Shown here one piece after another: positions 1 through 8,682 of a DNA stretch of 64,000 bases (positions are counted from its first letter, which is position 1; each line of letters opens with the position of its first letter). Source of the stretch: Comamonadaceae bacterium (GTDB lineage: Bacteria; Pseudomonadota; Gammaproteobacteria; Burkholderiales; Burkholderiaceae); NCBI GenBank assembly GCA_947374535.1, contig CANCCJ010000005.1:13739-77738 (forward strand), in the 5' to 3' direction. A model generated the notes under the pieces. The model made no database searches. It was not told where the DNA came from and saw only the letters and a program-made list of their open reading frames with translations. Position numbers and translations under genes: made by a program.

Positions 1-139
1 TGTAGTCAATTTGCTTGTCGCGCCACAGCACCGAGATGGCTGCGCCTTGGCCTGGGTACAGCTGCTCGGCCAATGCGCCGATGGAATAGACATCGAACAA
101 CGTGCCATAGGCATCGAACACAACCGCTTGGATGGCCAT
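1..139 (-). CDS. haloacid dehalogenase, type II (HAD family), N-terminal part only
   Basis: Translating the minus strand from the ATG at 139 gives a protein opening MAIQAVVFDAYGTLFDVYSI; the gene runs off the left edge after about 46 codons. The segment VVFDAYGTLFD is HAD motif I, with the nucleophilic Asp, in the form typical of L-2-haloacid dehalogenases (type II), which hydrolyse short 2-haloacids. Substrate cannot be judged from this fragment; many members are general phosphatases or dehalogenases. It starts 2 nt after the queD stop, so it is probably co-transcribed with queE-queD, although no functional link is evident. Confidence 0.75.
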   Translation of the reverse strand, partial: MAIQAVVFDAYGTLFDVYSIGALAEQLYPGQGAAISVLWRDKQIDY

Positions 140-141
140 AC

Positions 142-513
142 TCAGTCCTCGTTTGGCAACAGGCAGCACTTGTCGCCACTGGCGGGACGCTCAATCGTGA
201 TGCGGTGGATATTGGGCAACGCGCTTTTGAGGTCGTTGTAGATGAAGCTGCAGAGGTTTTCCAGCGTAGCGGGGCCAATGCCCGGCACTTCGTCGAGGAA
301 ATGGTGGTCCAGCTTTTCGCGCACTTTGTCTACTTCTTGGCGCAAGAAACCGAGGTCCATCATCATGCCGGACTCGGGGTCTGGTTTGCCTGCAATCGTC
401 ACTTCAGCGTGATAGGTGTGGCCGTGGATGCGCAGACTACCCGCCGCATCAATTTTTCTGCGCAGGGTGTGGGCAGCTTCAAAGTAGAAGCGTTGGCTGA
501 GTTCAAATGTCAT
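142..513 (-). CDS. queD: 6-carboxy-5,6,7,8-tetrahydropterin synthase-like protein QueD
   Basis: A 123-residue protein of the 6-pyruvoyl-tetrahydropterin synthase fold. QueD converts dihydroneopterin triphosphate to 6-carboxytetrahydropterin, the second step to the tRNA base queuosine. The zinc ligands are visible as His15 (EAAHTL) and His30/His32 (RIHGHTY), and a DHHFLDE motif follows near residue 69. The catalytic Cys of the family CxxxHGH motif reads Ser26 here (SLRIHGH), so the catalytic mechanism or exact role may differ from the E. coli enzyme. The start overlaps the queE stop by 4 nt, which supports coupling and the queuosine assignment. Confidence 0.88.
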   Translation of the reverse strand: MTFELSQRFYFEAAHTLRRKIDAAGSLRIHGHTYHAEVTIAGKPDPESGMMMDLGFLRQEVDKVREKLDHHFLDEVPGIGPATLENLCSFIYNDLKSALPNIHRITIERPASGDKCCLLPNED

Positions 514-1145
514 CGGATACCAATCAACTTGTGGGTTTGCACGCTCAAACGCCAGCGCGGGTTAGCTTGGCAATAGGCCACGGCAGCGGCGGTGTTGGCC
601 GCAGCATGCGGACCGTCCATGGGTTGCAAATAAAAGTGCGTGAAGTTCAACGTCTCAAACATCGCGGGCTCGGCACCCACTTGCGGAAACACGAGCTTGA
701 GTTCTTGACCCGCGTTGACCACGCGTTGGCTGCCGGCTTTGGGGCTCATGCACAGCCAGTCGATGCCTTCGGGGGCTAGCACGGTGCCGTTGGTTTCTAC
801 CGCAATGCGAAAGTTCAGAGCGTGCAGGGCATCGACCAAAGCTTGGTCCACTTGCAGCAGCGGCTCGCCGCCGGTCAGCACCACAAAGCGGTGTGCCGTG
901 TCGGTGGAAGGCCAAAAGCTGGCAATGGCAGCCGCCAGCGATTCGGCGCTGCCAAACTTGCCGCCATGCGTGCCGTCGGTACCCACAAAGTCGGTGTCGC
1001 AGAACTGGCAAATGGCCGAGCTACGGTCCTCCTCGCGGCCGCTCCACAGGTTGCAGCCGGCAAAACGGCAAAACACGGCGGGTTGCCCTGCATTGGCGCC
1101 TTCACCTTGCAAGGTGTAGAACATTTCTTTCACGCTGTATGTCAT
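510..1145 (-). CDS. queE: 7-carboxy-7-deazaguanine synthase QueE (radical SAM)
   Basis: A 211-residue radical SAM enzyme that turns 6-carboxytetrahydropterin into 7-carboxy-7-deazaguanine in queuosine synthesis. It opens MTYSVKEMFYTLQGEGANAG, typical of QueE. The cluster motif is CX14CX2C (GCNLWS... to ...ICQFCDTDF), the expanded spacing described for the Burkholderia enzyme rather than the plain CX3CX2C. Further motifs are the FVVLTGGEPLLQ SAM-binding segment and AVETNGT. It is the first gene of a minus operon queE-queD-HAD, and is divergent from the gene at 1199 with a 53-bp spacer. queC and queF are not in the window. Confidence 0.95.
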   Translation of the reverse strand: MTYSVKEMFYTLQGEGANAGQPAVFCRFAGCNLWSGREEDRSSAICQFCDTDFVGTDGTHGGKFGSAESLAAAIASFWPSTDTAHRFVVLTGGEPLLQVDQALVDALHALNFRIAVETNGTVLAPEGIDWLCMSPKAGSQRVVNAGQELKLVFPQVGAEPAMFETLNFTHFYLQPMDGPHAAANTAAAVAYCQANPRWRLSVQTHKLIGIR

Positions 1146-1198
1146 GCCGCTATTTTCGCAGCAAGTTACATGTCACCTTTTTATGGGTCAATTGAGGC

Positions 1199-1939
1199 AT
1201 GACAAACCTTGCACACAACCTTTCCAAGACGTTGGCCCCGACCGGTGAACTGCGTGTCGCCATCAACGTGGGTAACCCCATTCTGGCCCGCCGCCACCCT
1301 GACACAGGGGCGCCCGAGGGCGTGTCAATTGACTTGGCCACCCAGCTAGCCCAGCGCTTAGGCCGGCCCTTGAAGCTGGTGGTGTTTGAAGCCGCTAGCA
1401 AATCGGTGGACGCCTTGGCCAACGATGTGGCCGACGTGGGCTTTTTTGCCATCGATCCTCTGCGCGGCGAGGCCATTGCCTTTACCGCGCCTTATGTGTT
1501 GATTGAGGGCGCGTATTTGGTCAAGCAAGACTCGCCTTTACGCAGCAACGAGGAGGTGGATCGTGTAGGACACACCATCGTGGTGGGCAAGGGCAGCGCC
1601 TACGATTTGTACTTGAGCCGCGAAATCAAGCAGGCGCAGTTGGTGCGAAGCCCCACGTCGCCCGAGGTGGTGAGTTTCTTTTTAGAGCATGGCCACGAGG
1701 TGGCAGCGGGTGTCAAGCCCCAGCTGGAAGCCGAGCTGCCCCGCCGACCTGGCTTGCGCATGCTGCCGGGCCACTTCATGGTGATTTCACAGGCCATGGG
1801 TTTGCCCAAAAACCGTGGCCCCCAAGCCGCTGCCTACTTGCACCAGTTCGTTGAAGACATGAAAGCTTCGGGTGAGGTGGCTGGAGCCATGGCCCGCCAC
1901 CACATCGAGGGTGCGACACTAGCCCCTTTGGCCAGTTAA
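1199..1939 (+). CDS. solute-binding protein family 3-like protein without signal peptide
   Basis: A 246-residue protein resembling the periplasmic amino-acid-binding domain (SBP family 3): ELRVAINVGNPILARR starts the first lobe, VSIDLATQLAQRLGRPLKLV matches the usual 'D(L/I)...A.ALG' stretch, and DVGFFAIDPLRGEAIAFTAPY matches the 'T...R...F..PY' region. The N-terminus (MTNLAHNLSKTLAPTGELR) has no hydrophobic signal segment, and no upstream start would add one. No permease or ATPase gene lies beside it. It may be a cytoplasmic ligand-binding protein or be exported another way. It is followed after 16 nt by the TRIC-family gene. Function not known. Confidence 0.75.
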   Translation: MTNLAHNLSKTLAPTGELRVAINVGNPILARRHPDTGAPEGVSIDLATQLAQRLGRPLKLVVFEAASKSVDALANDVADVGFFAIDPLRGEAIAFTAPYVLIEGAYLVKQDSPLRSNEEVDRVGHTIVVGKGSAYDLYLSREIKQAQLVRSPTSPEVVSFFLEHGHEVAAGVKPQLEAELPRRPGLRMLPGHFMVISQAMGLPKNRGPQAAAYLHQFVEDMKASGEVAGAMARHHIEGATLAPLAS

Positions 1940-1955
1940 CAAAGGGATTGAGACG

Positions 1956-2603
1956 ATGGACGTCTTGACAACGCAAACCCTGTCAGGGGTGCAGACGGGT
2001 ATTGAAGTGGCAGGCACGGTGGCTTTCGCCCTGTCTGGTGTGATGGAAGCGGCGCGCAAAAAACTTGATGCTGTGGGCGTGTGCGCGGTGGCCAGCGTGG
2101 CCGCGTTTGGTGGTGGCACCCTGCGCGATGTGCTGTTGGACCGCCGCCCTTTGTTTTGGATTGAACAATCTTGGTACTTGTGGTCAGTGCTGGCGCTGTG
2201 CTTGGCCGCCATGCTTTTGATGCGTGCCAAACATTTCAAACCCACCGAAAGATCCATGCAGTGGCCTGATGCCCTAGGCTTGGGTCTGTTTGCTGCCAGC
2301 GGCACACAGATTGCACTGGGCATGCAAATGCCCGCCCTCATTGCGGTGTTGATGGGCGTCATCACCGCCACCTTTGGCGGTGTGCTGCGCGACATCGTGT
2401 GCAACGAAATTCCCACCGCTTTTCACGATCACCATCCCTACGCCGTGTGTGCATTTGCAGGGGGCTGGGTGGTGGTGGTTTTGCACCTCTTGGGCTTTGA
2501 CCCAAACACGGTGGTAGCGATTGGCGCGGCCACTGTCACGCTGCTGCGCTTGTCTGCATTACGATTTGAGTGGCGTTTGCCGACGTGGAAGATTGACGAT
2601 TGA
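1956..2603 (+). CDS. TRIC/UPF0126 family membrane protein (YadS/YicG-like)
   Basis: A 215-residue inner membrane protein with two tandem copies of the glycine-rich UPF0126 unit, each about 75 residues and three membrane helices. The first copy shows FALSGVMEAARKKLDAVGV and AFGGGTLRDVLL; the second shows GLFAASGTQIAL and ATFGGVLRDIVCNE. The KDG/GG(G/V)(T/L)RD pattern is the pore signature of the bacterial homologues of trimeric intracellular cation channels. In bacteria the transported ion and the physiological role are poorly defined. Start ATG at 1956; a strong terminator follows at 2620. Confidence 0.9.
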   Translation: MDVLTTQTLSGVQTGIEVAGTVAFALSGVMEAARKKLDAVGVCAVASVAAFGGGTLRDVLLDRRPLFWIEQSWYLWSVLALCLAAMLLMRAKHFKPTERSMQWPDALGLGLFAASGTQIALGMQMPALIAVLMGVITATFGGVLRDIVCNEIPTAFHDHHPYAVCAFAGGWVVVVLHLLGFDPNTVVAIGAATVTLLRLSALRFEWRLPTWKIDD

Positions 2604-2619
2604 ACCCAGTGGTATGTCC

Positions 2620-2652
2620 AAAAATAAACCCGCTCGAAGCGGGTTTATTTTT
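2620..2652. terminator. bidirectional rho-independent terminator
   Basis: Arms AAAAATAAACCCGCT (2620-2634) and AGCGGGTTTATTTTT (2638-2652) pair perfectly around a 3-nt loop. The A-rich and T-rich flanks give a U-tract on either strand. It lies between the converging TRIC gene and garR and would end both transcripts. Confidence 0.9.
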
Positions 2653-2667
2653 GGGTGAAGGGAGGGG

Positions 2668-3546
2668 TTATTTGCTCGCGACTTCGTGAGCCGCCATCAA
2701 TTCAAGTGATTTCACCAGTGCCGAATGATCGAGTTGGCCCCAACCATTCAAGGCACACGCTTGCATGAGTTGCGCAGCAGACGCCGTTTGTGGCAACGAC
2801 ACGCCAATCGCTTTAGCGCCATTAAGCGCCAAGGCCAAATCCTTTTGGTGCAAGGCAATGCGAAAGCCTGGGTCAAAGGTGCGCTTGATCATGCGCTCGC
2901 CATGTACTTCCAAAATACGGCTGGAGGCAAAACCGCCCATCAAGGCGGCACGCACTTTGGCTGGGTCTGCACCGGCTTTGCTGGCAAAGAGCAAGGCTTC
3001 ACCCACGGCGGCAATGTTCAAGGCCACGATGATTTGGTTGGCTACCTTGGTGGTTTGACCATCACCATTGCCGCCCACCAAGGTGATGTTTTTGCCCATC
3101 AAGTCAAACAACGGTTTGACGGTGTTGAAGGTGCCTTCTGAGCCGCCCACCATGATGGTGAGGCTGGCCGCTTTGGCTCCCACTTCACCACCAGACACGG
3201 GCGCATCCAAGTACTCGCACCCCAAGACATTGATTTTTTGGGCGAAGGTTTTGGTATCCATGGGCGAGATCGAGCTCATATCGACCACGGTCTTGCCTGG
3301 ACTCAAACCTTCGGTGACGCCATCTTTACCAAACAACACGGCTTCGACATCAGGCGTGTCGGGCAGCATCAAGAAGATGATGTCTGCTTGTCGCGCCACG
3401 TCTGCATTGGTGGCGCACACATGGGCTGCATTGAGCGCTTCTGGCACCTTGCTGCGTGTGCGCACAAACATCTCGTGACCCGCGGTGAGCAGGTGTTGCG
3501 CCATCGGTGTACCCATGATGCCCAGGCCAATAAATCCAATTTTCAT
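2668..3546 (-). CDS. garR: tartronate semialdehyde reductase (2-hydroxy-3-oxopropionate reductase)
   Basis: A 292-residue beta-hydroxyacid dehydrogenase. It reduces tartronate semialdehyde to D-glycerate with NAD(P)H, the last step of galactarate/glucarate breakdown. The N-terminus MKIGFIGLGIMGTPMAQHL is the Rossmann dinucleotide-binding loop; DAPVSGGEVGAKAASLTIMVGG is the substrate-binding signature; and GQTTKVANQ contains the catalytic Lys. The gene is last in the minus operon that begins with uronate dehydrogenase, 28 nt after gudD. Related 3-hydroxyisobutyrate dehydrogenases look similar, but context favours GarR/GlxR. Confidence 0.9.
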   Translation of the reverse strand: MKIGFIGLGIMGTPMAQHLLTAGHEMFVRTRSKVPEALNAAHVCATNADVARQADIIFLMLPDTPDVEAVLFGKDGVTEGLSPGKTVVDMSSISPMDTKTFAQKINVLGCEYLDAPVSGGEVGAKAASLTIMVGGSEGTFNTVKPLFDLMGKNITLVGGNGDGQTTKVANQIIVALNIAAVGEALLFASKAGADPAKVRAALMGGFASSRILEVHGERMIKRTFDPGFRIALHQKDLALALNGAKAIGVSLPQTASAAQLMQACALNGWGQLDHSALVKSLELMAAHEVASK

Positions 3547-3574
3547 TTTTCTTCCTACTTATTTTTTCAAAAAA

Positions 3575-4906
3575 TTAACGCACCATGCAGGGACGTTTGT
3601 GGTCAAACTTCCAACCAGGGATGAGGTATTGCATGGCCATTGCGTCATCGCGGGCGCCCAGTCCATGTTGCAAATAAAGCTGATGTGCTTTTTCAACCGC
3701 CACCATGTCAAGCTCAATGCCCAAGCCCGGTTTCTTTGGGACTTCCACGTGGCCGTTGACGATTTGCAATGGCTCTTTGGTGAGGCCTTGGCCGTCTTGC
3801 CAAATCCAGTGGGTGTCGATGGCGGTGACTTTTCCGGGCGCTGCTGCTGCCACGTGCGTGAACATGGCGAGCGAGACATCAAAGTGGTTGTTCGAATGTG
3901 AGCCCCAAGTCAGACCCCAATCGCGGCAGGTTTGCGCCACGCGGACTGAGCCCGCCATGGTCCAAAAGTGCGGGTCGGCCAAGGGAATGTCCACGCTTTG
4001 CAGCGACAGCGAATGCACCATTTGTCGCCAATCGGTGGCGACCATGTTGGTGGCGGTGGGCAAGCCCGTTTCGCGACGGAACTCGGCCATCACTTCGCGC
4101 CCGCTGAAGCCCTCTTCGGCGCCGCACGGGTCTTCTGCATAGGCCACCACGCCGCGCAGATCGCGCATCAAGCGCACAGCATCTTTCAACAGCCAACCGC
4201 CGTTGGGGTCCAGCGTGACACGTGCTTGAGGAAAGCGTTGGTGCAGGGCGGTGACAGCTTCAATTTCTGCCTCGCCAGCGAGAACGCCGCCTTTGAGTTT
4301 GAAGTCGTTGAAGCCATATTTCTCACGCGCCGCTTCGGCCAAACGGACCACCGATTCGGGGGTCATGGCTTTTTCATTGCGAAGACGGAACCATGCGTTG
4401 TCAGCCTCGTGCTCGGTGCGATAGGGCAGGTCGGTTTGCGTGCGGTCGCCGATGAAAAACAGGTAGCCCAGCATCTCGACCGAGCTGCGTTGTTGGCCTT
4501 CGCCCAAGAGCGCCGCCACGGGGACATGGAGGTGTTGGCCGAGCAAGTCGAGCAAGGCTGATTCCACGGCAGTGATGGCATGGATGGTGGTGCGCAAGTC
4601 AAAGGTTTGCAAACCACGACCGCCTGAGTCGCGGTCAGCAAAGCGTGTGCGTAGGGTGTTGAGCACGGCTTGCACATTGCCAATGCTTTGGCCAACTACC
4701 AACTCGGTGGCGTCTTCTAAGGTGGCGCGAATTTTTTCGCCGCCTGGTACCTCGCCAATGCCAGTGCGTCCAGCGTTGTCGGTGAGGATGAGCAAGTTGC
4801 GTGTGAAGAAGGCGCCGTGCGCGCCAGAAAGGTTCATCAGCATGCTGTCATGGCCCGCAACGGGGATGACGCGCAACTGGGTGATCACAGGAGAATGGTG
4901 AGGCAT
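3575..4906 (-). CDS. gudD: D-glucarate dehydratase
   Basis: A 443-residue enolase-superfamily enzyme that dehydrates D-glucarate (and L-idarate) to 5-keto-4-deoxy-D-glucarate. DFKLKGG carries the KxK base, [10 protein letters not shown] and [10 protein letters not shown] carry metal-binding Asp/Glu residues, and [14 protein letters not shown] contains the His of the His-Asp dyad. I chose the ATG at 4906 ([18 protein letters not shown]). A longer reading frame begins with TTG at 4963 but would overlap the upstream gene, and its extra residues look non-conserved. The gene is 28 nt downstream of the Bug-type binding protein. Confidence 0.93.
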   Translation of the reverse strand: MPHHSPVITQLRVIPVAGHDSMLMNLSGAHGAFFTRNLLILTDNAGRTGIGEVPGGEKIRATLEDATELVVGQSIGNVQAVLNTLRTRFADRDSGGRGLQTFDLRTTIHAITAVESALLDLLGQHLHVPVAALLGEGQQRSSVEMLGYLFFIGDRTQTDLPYRTEHEADNAWFRLRNEKAMTPESVVRLAEAAREKYGFNDFKLKGGVLAGEAEIEAVTALHQRFPQARVTLDPNGGWLLKDAVRLMRDLRGVVAYAEDPCGAEEGFSGREVMAEFRRETGLPTATNMVATDWRQMVHSLSLQSVDIPLADPHFWTMAGSVRVAQTCRDWGLTWGSHSNNHFDVSLAMFTHVAAAAPGKVTAIDTHWIWQDGQGLTKEPLQIVNGHVEVPKKPGLGIELDMVAVEKAHQLYLQHGLGARDDAMAMQYLIPGWKFDHKRPCMVR

Positions 4907-4934
4907 GTTGTGTTGCTTGTGTGGCGTGTGGGGT

Positions 4935-5900
4935 TTAGTCAGCTTTGATGTTGCGTGCTTCAATTAATTTTTTCCAGCGTGCGAACTCAGCGGCTTGATA
5001 GGCCGTGAATTGTTCGGGGGTGCTGGCCACAATCTCGAAGCCTAAGTCCAATAATTTGGCTTTGACTTGCGGGTCGTTCAAACCTGCCACGATGGCGGCG
5101 TGCAGTTTGGCTTTGATGTCAGCGGGCAATCCACGAGGCGCGGCAATGGCTTGCCATGAGTACACATTGGCGTCTTTGATACCCAACTCTTGCAGCGATG
5201 GCACATTGGGCAAGAGGGGTGAACGCTTGGCGCTGGTGATGGACAGTGGGCGCAGCTTGCCAGCCAAGATTTGCGGTAGCGCAGTGTTGATGTTCATGAA
5301 CGACGCATCCACTTGTCCACCCAATAAGTCGGTCATCACGGGGCCGCCGCCCTTGTAGGGCACATGAATGCCCGTGGTGCCGGTTTGCAACCAAAACAAT
5401 TCGGCAGTGAGGTGGTCGCTGCTGCCGTTGCCAGAGGATGCAAAGGTCATCTTGTTGGGATTGGCTTTTTGAAAGGCCATCACCTCGGCCATCGATTTGA
5501 GCTGCGAACTGGCCGGCACCACCAAGACGTTGGGCGCTTGCACAGCGATGCTGATGTAGTCAAAGTCTTTCAGTGCGTCATAAGACACTTTGGCGAGCAA
5601 GTGCGGTGCGATGACGAAAGGGCCGAGTGACGAGACCAGCAGCGTGTGTCCATCGGCAGGGGCGCGCGCCACAAAGCCGGCGCCGATCGTGCCGGTCGCA
5701 CCGGCTTTGTTGTCGGTGATGAAGGTACCGCCTAATTTTTCTTGCAGCTTGGGCGCCAAGGTGCGCGCAATCAAATCGGTGGCACCACCGGGCGGAAAGG
5801 GCACGACCAAGGTCACTGGTTTGTCAGGCCAAGCATGTGCAGCGCTTAGGCTCAAAACGCTGGCTAACAAGGCCATAAAAAGTTGGCGTTTTTTGATCAC
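4935..5900 (-). CDS. Bug-family (TctC) tripartite tricarboxylate-type substrate-binding protein
   Basis: A 321-residue periplasmic binding protein. The N-terminus [20 protein letters not shown] ending in AHAW is a clear Sec signal peptide, with likely cleavage after [25 protein letters not shown] and [25 protein letters not shown] are the standard Bug/TctC signatures. These proteins bind carboxylic acids and normally serve TctA/TctB permeases. No tctAB genes are next to it, so it either feeds a remote permease or senses ligand. Its place inside the uronate operon suggests an acidic sugar or aldarate ligand, which is an inference. Confidence 0.9.
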   Translation of the reverse strand: MIKKRQLFMALLASVLSLSAAHAWPDKPVTLVVPFPPGGATDLIARTLAPKLQEKLGGTFITDNKAGATGTIGAGFVARAPADGHTLLVSSLGPFVIAPHLLAKVSYDALKDFDYISIAVQAPNVLVVPASSQLKSMAEVMAFQKANPNKMTFASSGNGSSDHLTAELFWLQTGTTGIHVPYKGGGPVMTDLLGGQVDASFMNINTALPQILAGKLRPLSITSAKRSPLLPNVPSLQELGIKDANVYSWQAIAAPRGLPADIKAKLHAAIVAGLNDPQVKAKLLDLGFEIVASTPEQFTAYQAAEFARWKKLIEARNIKAD

Positions 5901-5937
5901 AGTTTTCTCGCTGATGTGTGTAGGTGACGTTCAGTGC

Positions 5938-6912
5938 TCAGGCCGCACCACGAGTGTTGGTGTAGATGGCGTAGAGCGAATGGCTGCTGGCCATGAAAAG
6001 TCGGTTGTGTTTGGCCCCACCAAAACACACATTGGCGCATCGTTCTGGCAAGTGAATGTGCCCAATGGCTGTGCCGTCAGGTGCGAACACGCGCACGCCG
6101 TCGAGTTCTTCTGGCTTGGCGTGTACCGAGCCATCACTGCCCCAGCCACACCAAATATTGCCATCCACGTCCACCGCGATGCCGTCAAGCGCGCCTGGGC
6201 CTTGTGCATCGATGGCCAAGCGTTTGTTGGACAAAACACCGTTTGCATTCACGTCATAAGCCCACACTTTGCGGTGAGGTTTGGCGCGGCTTTCGACCAA
6301 ATACAGCACGGATTCATCGGGTGAGAAGGCCAATCCATTGGGGCCTTGCACATCGGTTAACACTTGTTGGAGCACACCATCGCTTGGATTAATTCGATAG
6401 AGCGCATGCGGTAACTCGGCCACGGCAGGATCGCCCTCCCAATCGCCGGAGATACCAAAAGGCGGGTCTGTGAACCACACGGCGCCATTGCGTTGGCACA
6501 CGATGTCGTTGGGTGAGTTCAAAGGCTTGCCATCAAACGCATCAGCCAACACCGTGATGGAGCCGTTGTATTCGGTGCGTGTGATCCGACGTGTTTGATG
6601 CTCGCAGGTGAGCAAGCGGCCTTGCGCATCGCGTGCCAAGCCATTGGCGTTGTGTGAAGGGCTTCGAAACTCACTCACTTGGCCTGAGGCGTCGTCCCAA
6701 CGCAAGATACGGTTGTTTGGAATATCCGACACCAGCAAGTAGCGACCATCGCCAAACCACACCGGCCCCTCGGCCCAGCGCAAGCCCGTGGCCAATTGCT
6801 CCACGCTGGCGCTGAATAGGCGAAGTTTTAAAAAACGTTCATCCAACACCTCAACGCATGGGTCTGGGTAGCGAGCATGTGTTTCAAAGGCAATCGCAGG
6901 TCCGGTGGTCAT
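5938..6912 (-). CDS. SMP-30/gluconolactonase family lactonase
   Basis: A 324-residue six-bladed beta-propeller of the SMP-30/gluconolactonase/LRE family. Visible motifs are LRWAEGPVWFGDGRYLLVSDIPNN with the metal-binding Glu, NGLARDAQGRLLTCEHQTRRITR, LNSPNDIVCQRNGAVWFTDPPFG and GPNGLAFSPDES, covering the Glu/Asn/Asp calcium or zinc ligands. Members open sugar lactones. Here the likely substrate is the galactaro- or glucaro-lactone made by uronate dehydrogenase from the same operon (inference from context). It lies 4 nt downstream of the TRAP large permease gene. It has no signal peptide, so it acts in the cytoplasm. Confidence 0.9.
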   Translation of the reverse strand: MTTGPAIAFETHARYPDPCVEVLDERFLKLRLFSASVEQLATGLRWAEGPVWFGDGRYLLVSDIPNNRILRWDDASGQVSEFRSPSHNANGLARDAQGRLLTCEHQTRRITRTEYNGSITVLADAFDGKPLNSPNDIVCQRNGAVWFTDPPFGISGDWEGDPAVAELPHALYRINPSDGVLQQVLTDVQGPNGLAFSPDESVLYLVESRAKPHRKVWAYDVNANGVLSNKRLAIDAQGPGALDGIAVDVDGNIWCGWGSDGSVHAKPEELDGVRVFAPDGTAIGHIHLPERCANVCFGGAKHNRLFMASSHSLYAIYTNTRGAA

Positions 6913-6916
6913 GGTG

Positions 6917-8200
6917 TTATTTCAAAATCAAGTTAGGCAGCCACATGGAGAACGAAGGCACATAAGTGACCAGCATCAAGGCCGCAATCAAACCGCCATA
7001 GAACGGCCAAATGGTTTTCATCACGGTGCCCACGGACACTTCACCGATCGTGCAGCCTACAAATTGCGTGGTGCCCACGGGCGGCGTGTTCAAGCCCAGC
7101 GCACAGTTGATGAGCATGACGATGCCGAATTGCTCAGTACTCATGCCCATTTGTTGACAGATGGGCAAGAAGATGGGCGTGCAAATCAAAATCGTGGCGG
7201 CCATGTCGAGGAAGGTGCCCAACACAAACAAGATGATGTTGACCCACAAGAAGATGACCCACGGCTTGGCGCTCATGCTAGAAAGAAAATTGCCCGTCAG
7301 TTCGGCAACGCCGTACAAGCCAATCAAGTAGCCAAACATGGAGCTGATGCCAATCAGCAGCAGCACAGCGCCTGTGCTTTTCACTGCTTTGGCGGCAGCT
7401 TTCAAGAACTGTTCACGCGTGAGTTTTTTGTACACCAAGGTCGCTAAGAACAAGGCCCAAACCACAGCCACCGAAGCCGATTCTGTGGCGGTAAATGCAC
7501 CCGACAAAATGCCCACGATGATGATGACGACCACCAGCAAGCCCGGCAGTGATTGCAAGAATGACTGGCCCACCACCGCCCAGCCTGGGAAAGTGCCAGC
7601 AGGGTAACCGCGCTTGACAGCCACACCATAGGCAGCGACCAAGTTGCAAATGGTCAGCACAATGGCAGGCACGATGCCCGCCAAAATCAAAGCTGCAATA
7701 CTTACCTTACCGCTGGCAGCCAACGTGAAGATGATGAGGTTGTGGCTGGTGGGCATCAAAGCACCCACCAATGATGCGTGGGTGGTGACGTTTACCGCGT
7801 AGTCGGCGTCGTAGCCCGCTTTTTTCATTTGCGGAATCAGCACCGCACCCATGGCAGACACGTCGGCCACTGGTGAACCAGACACGCCACCAAACAGCGT
7901 ACAAGCCAACACATTGCTCATGCCCAAGCCGCCGCGCACATGGCCTGCGAGCGACTTGGCTAAATCGACGATCTTGTCGGCAATACCGCCGTACATCATG
8001 ATTTCACCCGCGAAGATGAAAAATGGAATCGCCAAGAAAGAGAACGGGTTCATACCCGAAATCATTTGTTGAAAGCCCACCGCCAAGGGCAAGCCTTCGT
8101 ACAACAAAGTGGCCAAAGAAGACAGGCCAATTGAGAAAGCCACGGGCACGCCCAGCAGCAACAGCAGCGTGAAACTCACGCACAAAATAATCAGTGCCAT
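6917..8200 (-). CDS. dctM: TRAP transporter large permease (DctM)
   Basis: A 427-residue membrane protein with about twelve hydrophobic segments. It opens MALIILCVSFTLLLLLGVPV and shows typical DctM stretches: FLAIPFFIFAGEIMMYGGI, NVLACTLFGGVSGSPVADVSA and NCALGLNTPPVGTTQFVG. It is the sodium-coupled translocation subunit of a tripartite ATP-independent periplasmic transporter. Its start overlaps the end of the small permease gene by 10 nt. With the neighbouring binding protein and uronate dehydrogenase it likely imports a uronic or aldaric acid. Confidence 0.95.
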   Translation of the reverse strand: MALIILCVSFTLLLLLGVPVAFSIGLSSLATLLYEGLPLAVGFQQMISGMNPFSFLAIPFFIFAGEIMMYGGIADKIVDLAKSLAGHVRGGLGMSNVLACTLFGGVSGSPVADVSAMGAVLIPQMKKAGYDADYAVNVTTHASLVGALMPTSHNLIIFTLAASGKVSIAALILAGIVPAIVLTICNLVAAYGVAVKRGYPAGTFPGWAVVGQSFLQSLPGLLVVVIIIVGILSGAFTATESASVAVVWALFLATLVYKKLTREQFLKAAAKAVKSTGAVLLLIGISSMFGYLIGLYGVAELTGNFLSSMSAKPWVIFLWVNIILFVLGTFLDMAATILICTPIFLPICQQMGMSTEQFGIVMLINCALGLNTPPVGTTQFVGCTIGEVSVGTVMKTIWPFYGGLIAALMLVTYVPSFSMWLPNLILK

Positions 8201-8679
8201 GCGGGTATGACCTCTTCACCGCGCAGCAAGGCGATGATGTGTTCTAAAGAAAATAAGGCAATCAACACACCCGCCATGGCTGGCGGTGCGTATTTGAAAG
8301 CTTCAGACAAGCCGAGTGTTGGAATTTTGTAATCCCACACGCTTTGTGCCAGTAAGGCGCAGTTGTAGGCCATCACAACGCCAAAAATCAAGACAAGGGC
8401 GTGGATGAGTAGCTCCATCTTTAAGCGCACGGCTTCAGGCACGAGCACCAACAAAGACTCCAAGCCAATGTGGCCTGCATCGCGCACGCCCACCGCCATG
8501 CCCAGCATGGTCACGTAGAGCACGAGCAACACCGCGCCACTTTCAGCCCAGGTTGGCGTGTCGTTGAACACGTAGCGGCCAATGACTTGGTAGAGCCCCG
8601 CGGCAATCAACAGCACCAGGCCAACGACGCCGATCTTCAAACAAAGCCGCGCAAGGGCGGCACAAAAGCGTGTGTACAT
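8191..8679 (-). CDS. dctQ: TRAP transporter small permease (DctQ)
   Basis: A 162-residue protein with four predicted membrane helices. The stretches VVGLVLLIAAGLYQVIGRYV, TWAESGAVLLVLYVTMLGMAVGVRDAGHIGLE and APPAMAGVLIALFSLEHIIALL are the DctQ pattern (the conserved W.EE/ES motif reads WAES). DctQ pairs with DctM in the inner membrane. The gene lies 3 nt after dctP and overlaps dctM by 10 nt, so the three subunits form a tightly packed unit. Confidence 0.93.
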   Translation of the reverse strand: MYTRFCAALARLCLKIGVVGLVLLIAAGLYQVIGRYVFNDTPTWAESGAVLLVLYVTMLGMAVGVRDAGHIGLESLLVLVPEAVRLKMELLIHALVLIFGVVMAYNCALLAQSVWDYKIPTLGLSEAFKYAPPAMAGVLIALFSLEHIIALLRGEEVIPAWH

Positions 8680-8682
8680 GAT

